A stretch of DNA of 64,000 bases from Sepioteuthis lessoniana. Its lineage: Eukaryota > Mollusca > Cephalopoda > Myopsida > Loliginidae. Under the pieces are notes generated by a model. The model was not told where the DNA came from and did not search any database. It saw nothing but the letters and a program-made list of their open reading frames with translations. Of the stretch, positions 23,901-35,334 are shown piece by piece; within the stretch, counting starts at the first letter, position 1, and each line of letters begins with the position of its first letter. The DNA is taken from assembly GCA_963585895.1 (NCBI GenBank), contig OY757921.1, positions 53,047,590-53,111,589 on the forward strand, written 5' to 3'. A program made the translations under genes and the position numbers.

Positions 23901-26900
23901 ACTTGTTCAATATAGCTCGCAGCATTCTTGGGTAATTGCCGTTAAGCTTTTTCTCCATATGTTTAGAGCATGTAGTGCATTCGTATTGCAGTATTGACAC
24001 AACTACAACTTAGAAAAAACTGCGTTTTATTTTATCGGTCAGGTCTAACTTCCATATGACTGCTAGCCTATCTATAGCTGTCCATGCCTTTGCTAGTCGC
24101 CTATTGATGTCTGTCTCGGTTGATGAGACACTGCTTCTTCGGTAGGTAAACTTGTCCACTAGTTTCTGAGAACTACCATTTAGTGTGAAGATGTCACCTC
24201 TTTGATTAAAGCACATGTATTCTGTCTTGTCTGCGTTAATGTGGAGGCCTATGCTAATATCTGTTTTGACCTGAGCGGGCTATATCATCGACGTAGTCCT
24301 CGTCCGTAATTGTTTGTGTGGGATATCATCGGCATATTTCCTTTGCCAGCTGGAAACCTTAATCTTTCATTAAATTGATTGACATTCTTAGCACGTAATC
24401 TAAGCAGATGATAAACAGGTATGGGGTTAATGTGTCTCCTTGCAGCACTCCTGCTACAATGTCGAAGTAGTCTGTGTCTCCATCCGGAGAGTGGACATTT
24501 ACTTTTGTGTTTTTATATAGCATCATTATGGCTGCAACAGTTTCTTTGGGTAGGTTGTAGACGATTAATTTTGCTCCACCTTCCCTCCTGTGTATGGAGT
24601 TAAAGGCCTGGTAGAAGTCGATGAATAATATTGTTGCCTCAAGTTTTTTTGCATGTACACCTAGAATTCGACGGATAGTCAAAATTTGTGATGTCGTGGA
24701 TCGATTTCTCCGAGAGTTATTTTGGCTTTTCCTAAGTACCTTCTCAATTTTGGGTTCCCTGCGGTTGCGTAGTAGAGCTATGATCTTGGCTGCTATGGAT
24801 GTTAAGGTTATAACTCGGTAGTTCTTGGCTATTTCAAGGTCATCCTTCTTAGGGAAAAAGGAGGATGCATCCCTTTGTCCATCTGTCTATTGTGTTTTAG
24901 TTATATACGGCCCCGACGAACTACAGAATAAAAATCTACAAAATGAAAATGAAAAAAAGCGCAAAGATTTATTAAAAAGCTGTGGAACATGAGGGTAATC
25001 GTGATTTCAATGGTAATTAGTGTGCTTGAAATGGTTCCCAAAAAACGTTGAAAGGAGTCTGGAAGAGTTGGAAATTGGAGGACGAATCGTGACCATCTAA
25101 ACTACCACATTCTTGAGGTCAGTCAGAATACTAAGAAATCAGAGGAAACTTGCTGTCACTTAGACTCCAGTGAAAAACCACCAGTGTTAGCTGGTGTAAT
25201 AATTATCCCGAATAGCTTCAAGCAAATGTTTTATTATAAAAATAATTTGCGCCCTTATATCGTATCAAATATGCCTATATGATTGGGATAATTTTGAGAT
25301 ATATCATTTTGAACTATAGGGTGGACCCTCATGAACTCTACTGCTCGATGCAAGTGTGGATGTGTTCGTGGTATCAGTAAATGGGTGACCACATACTCCT
25401 TGAGGGTCTTAGAGGGATGGAACTTACTTATCCTCAGAGGGTAGGTTCGGCGTATTCTAATCTCTGACAAAGTGTTTATCTTTAAAATTCATTGTCAATT
25501 TCATGTAACCATCGAAATTCTACTGTTATTACAGAGTTATTAAATCTACTTTTATTACAGAGTTATTAAATCTAAATGCAAATTGAAATAATAATTATAA
25601 CCATTATCACAAATGATAACTTCTTTAAATGTAATTATTCACTCAATAAAACTTCAGAGGAAAATTTATGATAAAATATTTTTCTAGTGAAGGATACATA
25701 CGTGTATAGTCTAATCCTTTCAAAGAGTTATCAGAGCAATTTAACTTCTCGTTCTATTTCGACTGGCATACCCTCCAAGTGCATCTCAGTTGGGAAAGAG
25801 ATATTTGTTCTGTAATTACCAGTAGTCCGGAGCAAAAATTGTTTAGACAGTAATTCCCCCCACCAATTTAACCATGTGTTTTATTACACAGCAGTTTGAG
25901 GGCATGTTATAACTCATCCTTAGAAAAAAAGCAACTACTCCATTATAACCGGACATGCAGCGAGAAGCCAAAGAAGAAAAGGATTTAATACGTTCGTAAA
26001 CGCGATAATTGTGGAAGAATTTGATTTCATACACTGAGAAAAAAATGGAGCAAATACTTGTAGCATATGTTTTCCTCAAAGCTTTTGTTTTTATTTTTGT
26101 GTGATTTTTTTTTTTGTTTTTGTATGATGTTTGTGTTTTTGTATGATGTCAATATAGATACCGTTATAAGGACATCATACAAAAGCACGAAAGCAAGAGG
26201 TCCCCCATCTGATAATGACACGGATTTCTTTGAAATTATCACTCGAGTGTTGCAAAGAGAGTCTTTACCACTAGATCTATTTATAATCTATCTAACTTAC
26301 GTTTCACATTAATGAAAGACAAAAAGCATAGGACCTCCCGCAGCAACTATAAGAGATATAGACAAAGCAGATGATCACGTGATTCTCGCAAATAAACCTC
26401 CCCAAGTCGAATCCCAGCTACATTTTCAAGAGCAAGCAGGACCGTCATTGGACTCTACGTGAACTCAGACAAGACAAAGTCCATGTTTTTGAAAGATTGT
26501 CCATCACGATTGAATAAATATCTCTCAGACTGAATAAAAACAGAATTTCTTCCTATCTGTAGCTATATCGGTACTGCTCTATAAATTTTCTATAAGGACT
26601 CTAGCGAAGTCCAAGGTGAAAAAGCTTGATATGAACTACACAATGGCTGCTACAAGCAGCACCCAGCAAAATAGTGGCTGTGTGACAACACACCTTCCTT
26701 CTCCCAAATTATCTAAGAAAGACGAACACGTACAGACCACAGATATAGGCGCCTCCTATATATGAACACAGTAGTGTTGATCGACTAGCTAAAACGCAAT
26801 TCAGCTCTGTTCAAACACTAGATGCAGTGTACAGGATCTGCCAGGAGCAATGTAAAATAGGCATTGATGGCGAGAAAGAAGGAAAGAGAGAGAGAGAGAA

Positions 26901-29900
26901 AGAGAGAGTCAAAGGACTGTGTTATCAATTCAACGATTTTGATGATGTTAGTGATGATGTAGTTATATATAATCGAAATATTTTATCTGTCTCGAGTCTT
27001 ATATGCATTACTTTTTCTTTGTAGTCGCCATCCTCTTATTTCCCGTGGGTAGTAGCACTGCAGGTAAGTAGCTTATTTTGACTATCATTTTCAGAAATTT
27101 AAATTCGTTGATTCGTTGAAGATTAACTTTTTTGATTATATAGAAATGCTTTCTGGGAACATATACTTCAAATGATATATATTACCATTCAGCTTGTAAT
27201 GTAAACATTCTTACATGTTCAATTTAAAGGTAATCCTTTTTTAAACACCTATAGGAGAGTTACCACTAGATTAAATATTTTCCCGTTGAAGAGAAATAGT
27301 TTCATTGAAAAGAGATCATAGTAAATGTTCACACGCGGAGACAGTTTTTCTCACAACAGTTAATTCATGTTGTCTGTTGACGTTTGATTTATATGTTACA
27401 TATGATAGCACTTTTCCCCATAATGGCAGCCCTCAACATGATAATTAATAAAGCATGGGCTGCTATTGAAAAATTATTGATCCAATGGAAACCTCATCTC
27501 TCTGACAGAATAAAACGGGAATTCCTCCAAGTAGTACTATTATATGGTCGCACTGCATGAATTCTAACGAACATTTTGAAGAAAAAAGCAAAATTGGAAC
27601 TACACAAAATGCTGTGTGCTTTTTTAAACAAATTCTGGACCCATCTTCCAATAAAACAGAAAAACAAGCGAGCCATGGTAAGTACTGGTAGATGGAGAAT
27701 GTGTGTAGCAGGGATTTGTAGTTTAACTTTTGGCTTCGATAATATACCTTTAAGTATCCGCATCGTTATGCAAGCTATCGACTGCTGAGTCTGATTAAGG
27801 CGTCTTGCGTTATTCACTGTGTATATTAGTGTCTGCAATAGAAATTTTAGTTTGCTGTTTTTATTATAATCCACTAGTAATTTATTATAGTTAAAATATG
27901 GTTTTTAAAATGTGGTTTGTTTAAAAAAAATTCTATGTGGTTTTGATTTTCGCTCCCACTGTTTGGAATCACTGTTCTACTTTAGATTTGATGCATGGTT
28001 TATTTTAGTCTATTCTATTTATTTGCATTTTTAAACTTGAAACAATTCTAACTCCGCAACATGTGTAGCAAAAGTCAAATTATATTCTTTTCAATTTATG
28101 GAGTTTATCGAGTACTATAATTTAGTATTTTCCATTGAACTATATTTTCTATTTCAGTGGCACCATCACAAGGAGTCAATGGTGAGTAATATCTTCTTTC
28201 AATTAAATGATCATTTAAAATATCATATTTCATTGCATTTACATTTTGCAAACGATGATATTATATCAGTTGGTGGGTAGCCAAAAAAAAAATCCTTACG
28301 CGAATATAATACGTAATTCACGGTTAACGATTACATGTTATTACATGTAATCGTTAACCATGCAGTTAACTGACACGTATATAGGATGTTATATGCCCAG
28401 ATTCTTACTGGTTCTTTTTTTTCTTTCTAAATGAACGAAAACATTTGATGAACTGACCAAAATTAAATTTGAAAAAAATAAAATATACGAATTGCCTTCA
28501 ATAAATTTCCAGACTTTTTTCGTATGGGCACTTTTATTGATAGTATACACATGAAACTCTAGTCCCCTTCCAAAAAATCTCCTCTGACTGCAATGCACTA
28601 ATTGTACTCTTCCAACAACTTCTGGAAGGCCTTATGGAAGTCCTCGTGTGTGAGCGTGTCAATGACATTTGTCACAGCCTCTTTCATCTCCTCAATTGTT
28701 TCATAACGACATCCTCTCAGTTTTTCCTTGAGCTTAGAGCATAAGTAAAAGTTTCAGGGAGCAAGGTCTGGACAATAGGGGAACTGAGGAACTGTCTTGA
28801 TACCCATCTTGGTCAAATAGTCTGTGACAAGGATGGTTTTGTGGACTAGTATATTGACCTAGTGGAAATACCACTGACCCGATTTGAAGAGTGCTGGCCT
28901 CTTCCGACAGAATCTCTTCCTGAACTCCCTTAAAACCTCAACATAGTATTCCTTGTTGACTGTCTGTCCAGTGGGAACGCAGTGCACTTAGATCATGCCA
29001 GTGCTGTCAAAAAAGGGATCATCAAAAGTTTGAGGGTAGATTTACTCTGGCCTTCTTGGGTATGGGAGAGCCAGAATGCTTCCACTTGGAACTCTGTCTC
29101 TTAGTCTCTGGGTCATAGCAGTAGATCCAGCTTTCATCGCAGGTCACCGGAGCATCAAGAACAGCAGGATCTGAATTGATCAGCACGACCAACTCCTTGT
29201 TGTCATGACAACGTATTTCTTTCTGTCCTTCTCTGAGCACCCTTGGGACGAACTTCACGCAAATCTTCCGCTTCTTCAGTTCCCCTCAAATAATTTTGTG
29301 TACAGTTCCCACACTGACATGAAACTGTACACTTATTGTGTCTATTGACACAAAATGGTGCTTATCCATGAAATTCTTTATTTGGCCAACCAACTCTTGT
29401 GTTCTGACTTTCTTACTCCTCCTACACCTCTCATTATTCCTCACAGACCCCCTGCCTTCCTTGAATCTCTTATGCCACTTAAAAGCTGATGCTCGATTCA
29501 TGCAAATGCTCCAAAAGCAGTCTGAAGCATTCCATACGTTTCTGCGGTATTTTTTCCAAGTTTAAAACAGAATTTTATTGCATATCCTCACATCCAGATT
29601 GCATCACCAGCTTTGACAATCAGGATTTATAAGGGTGTATTCCAATTGCTGCTGTAGCTGTTCATTTGAACCTGAAATCATAAAAATTGATTAGTCATCT
29701 CATAAGATGCATAGCAATAACATACTGAATTTTGAAGAGTCTATGACAATTTTCAAGTGTCTATGACTATTTTCAATCACTGTCTGGAAACTTATTGAAA
29801 GCACCTCGTAATGATATTTATAAAAAATACTATATGTATATATATATAACATAGCTTTGATATAGATCTTGATCAGTAGAGCATCTATGTAAAAATAAGT

Positions 29901-32355
29901 ATAATCCTGTCACCTGCAGAAAGATATATTCATACGAATATATATAATTTCGTTGATTTCTCTTCTTTAGTCAAAATTCCGTATCAACATCATTATTTCT
30001 TGTAGCAACCGTTTATAGTTTAATCTTAGTCACTTATATTTATGTTATTATATAAACATTTTTCAATCTTTCCACTATTACTAGTTTTCAGAGTAGAGAA
30101 ATCGTTCTAAACTTATTTTCAATCATGTTTCAAAATCACAAATTTTATTGTGTTAATATGCTAATAAGAGCTTTATAAGTTTTTCCTGCTGAGTAAGAAT
30201 CCATTTTTACAGACAACTCTTTCAATGAAACCAGTGCACTTTGGCTTACGATTCCCATAAGATGGTTGACTAATCGGTGTAAAGTCTCGGAGGATAATTT
30301 TTTGCCGTAGAGAGAAAATCAATATTTTTTATCAGTCTTATGATAATATCATAATATATCAACCAAACGTGTGTATGACATGCGGGTATTTCCTCGGTGT
30401 TCATCCTACGACGAAGTTGTGCGATGCTTTTCTTGTGCTTGCAGTCAAGATATACTTGCAAATTTCCATGAAGTTGATCATTTAACTGTCAAAACCTTTG
30501 TCGTAAGGATCTCTGTAGCCACTGCAATAACGCTCTTTTTCTGAAAGAAGACGATGAAATAAAAAAAGGAATATGAGACACCCCATAATATTCACACATC
30601 AGAATTAGCTTTATCAAATGTATTACCATTAAAAAAAACTCCTCACCATTTTCTAAGTATTCCTCGAAGTACATTCTATTCTTGCGTCATTGTTTATTAT
30701 TTTCGGTTTTTTTGGGGAGAGGGTATCGAGTAACAACTGAAAAATAATTTGATTCTGCATTGGTCCTAACATACATTAATTATGGTTTTTCTTTCAACTT
30801 TTTTTACAAACACATATTATTCGTATCCGTTAGTAGTGTATTGTTTCCTAATAAGGTTTCTACATTATTCTTATCCCTTTTCAGCATGCAATACTGTGAT
30901 GATAAACGTCAAAGAAATTGAAGTAATTTCATTGAGGTTTATAATCCCAATTTTTAAAATGTCATTATATTCGTCTATAATGAAATATAATAATTTTATT
31001 GAAACCCTTATCTTTGATATAATTTCTCAATGTAACCTGCTTTGCCCTCAATTACTGTGCTGCCCACTGTTTAGATAACCGTCACCATGTTGTCAGTTTT
31101 TAATAATGCATGAATCAATATGACGAAAACAATGACTATCAAATTCTTGTCACAGATAAATCATTGCATGTTTCAATTACAATGACGTACATTATTTATT
31201 AGCCTTTTTGATGTATACGCCACATACAACTACACAATACATATACAAATATATACGGAAACATAGTCAACAATAATATACGAACTTCAATGAACGAACG
31301 AACACACTTCTTTATAAAAAATACCTCTCACTCTTTATACGAAAGGGTTGATGTTGGTTGTGTGTGAGAGGTGAGTTGGAGACGGGTACAGACTGCTACA
31401 TATTGACCCAAAGCTCTTCTGACCATAGCAGCACTTCTTTCTCATTTTGGCTGGGTCACTCGACCATGGGTTACTGAGGGCCCCAAATCTTCTGTCTACC
31501 AGCTATTCTCACGCTGGCATCTCGTCCCCAACTGACTCCAACTGCAACTCGAACTGACTCAAGCCGTCTGTTGCACATTGTTATATTATTGTCTACGTCC
31601 AACTGCTTCCTGTGGGCGTACGCATCTGCCACCATCACCGAATTCAACCACGTTCACAGGTCCAGGTGATATTCCGATATCTTCGACCGGATGCACCTGA
31701 TTCGCTGTTCTTATGCTTATTTACACAGGTGCATCTCTTGATTGACGGCTCGGTCGAGGGTCAGTATGTTACGTTTCTGATTTCCTTTATTGCTTTACCA
31801 AATCTAAGTAATTTTTTTGTCTTCATGTGACCTATTTTGCTTTCTTTTATACTCTTGGATGCAAAAATATTCAAACATTCTTCTTATGTATTTGTTAAAC
31901 TCATTCTGAGGAATGAAGAATTTGTATGAAATCATATTTTGCCAAACTTATATTTCGTTTTTTTGTTTTTAATAAAGTCTTATGTAGAGAAACGAAGATC
32001 CAAGTAAATTTCCAGGGTTATAGATAAATTTATATCATCTACATAAAGGACTGTAAACAAAAACAGTGAGGCACCTAATGACAACACTCAAGATTTCTGG
32101 GGCTACTTCTTCGAGATTGATCAATCAGTCTATTACCTATATCTATTACCTTTTCGATGTTAACTTGTTGGCTATTCCCCTCTTTAGCTCCCCTTCCCAC
32201 AGTAACTACTGAACGGAAAACATATCTAATTACGAACTAGATATATTATTGATATTAATATTAAAATTTACTTGGTCCATCTATTTATTAGTTTATCTAT
32301 CTATTGATTATTTTTATAACAGGCAAAAACACACATACACATAAAAGTAAACAAA

Positions 32356-32397
<42 letters not shown>

Positions 32398-33104
32398 TGC
32401 ATGCACATCAAACAGAAAACATTTGCAGTTTTGAAGCACACATATATAAGAGATTTCAGGGTTTGCATTAACATTCAGTTCACCTATTTTCCTATATTCG
32501 TTGTTTTCTTGATGACTAACCAAATTTATGTCCCACAGACACGAGCATCCACACACACACGTAGACAGGAGAGTACATACACGCATGCATGCACGCATGC
32601 ACACACGTACATACGTGCGTGCTGAAAACTGATGTTAATTACATCTAAAAAAAATATCACATAAATTGAAATAATGATTCAAATTTTAAAGTACCGAATT
32701 AGAGGAAAAATAAAGTGATCTTTCTTCTATTGAACATACTTACTTTTATAGAACATCATTGGAGTTTTTTGCGCAAATTCAACTTACCAATTACAATTCT
32801 GTGTTCTACTAACTTGTCAATGATTCATAAATAACTGCAATTTAGTATGAAGGGATTGCTAAGTATCAGACCGTTGGCAATTCATCGAAATTTGATATTT
32901 TGATAAAATGTATATCAATATTGAATATTGCTTTGTATGATCCGTTATCATAGGATTATCATTAATTCTACTTGTATTAGCAATTGACATTGACTATAAA
33001 AGCACATGAAAATTATTTACAAATCAACACATTAAAGGAAGCAAACGGATCGTATAGTCTTATAATATTTTGTAGATTTTTTGCAATATATTGATGACAA
33101 AAAT

Positions 33105-33139
<35 letters not shown>

Positions 33140-35237
33140 ATTTCTAAATCAAATAGGGCCTTATGATGAAATAAATATCCAGACGATATCTGGTTTAATT
33201 AGCTCCATATAATAATCGACTCAATTAAAAAGAAAAGTGAAAATTCACTTACCTTCGCATGTTTATATCATTATTTAATTCTAAACATATTCATCCCCAG
33301 CAGAATTGGTAATGTCGAATTTATGTCCAGATTCTGGTTTACGTGCCTTGATTGTTCTGATTACCGAATATTCTTTCCAGAACCAATACTGAACATTCTC
33401 ACACCCGATCTTTGAAGTCATTTAGCATCTGAGATTGTCAATCATGAGTTAGTTGACGTACCTTATTGAAACATGAATTTTCATCACAAACGCATAAGAA
33501 TCATATTCGCTATTTGTATTACTATGTTATACGTAATTCACCAGAAATTTTTCCATGTAATGGGAACTGAAAATTATACTCGTCGATAAATGGCAAGTAG
33601 TATGTATATAGGAGGTCATATCAACACGTCCTTACATTTTTTTTTCTTTCATACCTAAAAGAAGAATCCCATCTATGGGACTGATCAAAATCAAATTAAC
33701 TTTCAGTTGTTACTAAGAGAACCAACCCAATTTTCTTGATATTAGAACTGATGCATCAAGAACAATATGTGCTTGATATAAATAGATGTACTAGATGTTT
33801 ATATCATAACATATACTAGATATACGTCTTCATCGGTAGAGCATAGGAGTAATATCAGAAGAAATATAACGTGATTAATTGACCTGCAAAAAGACACCAA
33901 TACACAAATATAAATAATTCACTTTTTAGTGGCAATAAAAATATAATTTTCCTTTCAGTAAATATTTCTTGTTATATCTCACTCATTTATATATGCATGT
34001 GGTTATTTAAAGATTTTTATAGAGTCGGTTGAAAGCAAAGATAATCTATGGTTTCAAAGTGTATTTCGTTCATGGTTTCAAAGCACAGATTTCATTAATT
34101 TGACGTGTTAAAACCAATAAAACTATTACTATACACGACATTAATTAATTTAACTTCAAAATCGTGTCTGTATTCCAGGTTGATATATCTATTCTGTTGC
34201 GATTCTTAAATTGCCCTCCTTCATTTCATTCCTGTTGATTGTTCGATATTCATGTCATTTAAAATGTAACAATAAATGATGATTTACATCCACTGATTTT
34301 CATTTAGAAATTTAAAAAATGTCTTTCATTTTACAGCGTGTGAAAAAACAGTTGCAGACATCATTTTTCTACTGGATGACTCAGGAAGTGTAACGAGACC
34401 GAACTTCTTGAAAGTTAAACAATTTGTGGTAGATATTGTTAGATCTTTGAAAATTGGCTATCATAATATCCGTATTGGTGTCGTGACATTTAGTACAAAC
34501 CCGAAGGTTTGGCTCAACCTCAATTCACATTATGACAAGAGGAGAATGATCAATGCTATCAATGCGATTAGATACAGACGTGGAGGAACTAATACACACA
34601 TCGCTCTCAAAAAACTACGTCTTTGGTCATTTAATAAGAGATACGGAGATCGAAAAGGTGTTCCCAATATCGCTATCGTTATTACTGATGGAATGTCAAG
34701 TAACTCAAGATTGACAATCTCAGAGGCTAAACGACTTCAAAGATCAGGTGTTAGAATGTTCAGTATTGGTATTGGAAGGAATCTTCGACAATCAGAACTG
34801 ATTGCCATGGCAAGTAGACCAACATCTGAACATCAATTCCGAATTAACAACTTTGCTGGCTTAAAATCAATCAAGAAGGAAATTACAATGAATACATGCA
34901 AAGGTAAATGAATTTACATTTTTGAAAATTTAGCCATCAGATAGTTTCCTACTGAACGAACCTAATCGTCATGGAATATCTATTTCATCTATCGACGTAG
35001 TTTGTTTTCTGAAATATAGTTCTCTTTTTGTCTTAATAAGTACTCATAATGTCATGTTCTCATGTTTTCAGAAGGAAACATCTCAATGTTCCCTTGATTT
35101 TATCGATTTGCTAAACTTCAAACATCATTTAAATTCATTCAATCCACTTATGAAATTACGTCTCTTCCATAAAATTGACTTACATGAGTTTATGCAATCG
35201 CTGTTATTAGCTAATACATAGAGAAGCAATAGTGCCA

Positions 35238-35334
<97 letters not shown>

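Larger units (their letters stand above)
19480..27024 (+). other. Intron 1, filled with retrotransposon remnants
   Basis: A 7.5-kb intron between two signal-peptide exons. It holds the non-LTR fragments listed separately below. Sections without recognisable elements are 19,480-19,860, 20,375-21,040 and 25,210-26,150. The 71-residue minus-strand frame at 25,255-25,470 matches nothing I know. Confidence 0.55.
30175..33475 (-). pseudogene. Inverted, decayed module of the modular gene (module 0)
   Basis: On the minus strand, remnants of the module appear in the normal order: VWA 3' part, first EGF, VWD first exon, TIL. The segment is bounded on both sides by plus-oriented inter-module intron sequence. 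It looks like an ancestral first module inverted in place within intron 3. VWD second exon and C8 are missing (deleted between 30,304 and 30,335), and no trace of the last two exons was found. Stops and lost splice sites show it is dead. Confidence 0.8.
28182..34336 (+). other. Intron 3, holding an inverted dead module and a mariner
   Basis: The left part (about 28,290-30,170, mariner excluded) and the right part (about 33,480-34,336) both align in plus orientation with the normal inter-module intron (for example 41,050-41,903), sharing words such as 'cgtaattcac', 'acctgcaaaaa' and 'aaaatcac'. Between them lies a minus-strand module remnant (30,175-33,475), annotated in parts below. Confidence 0.75.

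Noticed and set aside
27494..27874. 126-residue minus-strand frame in intron 2
   Set aside because: It lies opposite an RTE-type retrotransposon fragment and shows no coding features of its own.
30880..30960. 'ttttcagcatgcaatactg' at 30,886 as another VWA exon start
   Set aside because: Only the acceptor and first few bases resemble the VWA start. The following sequence has no MIDAS box and does not align.
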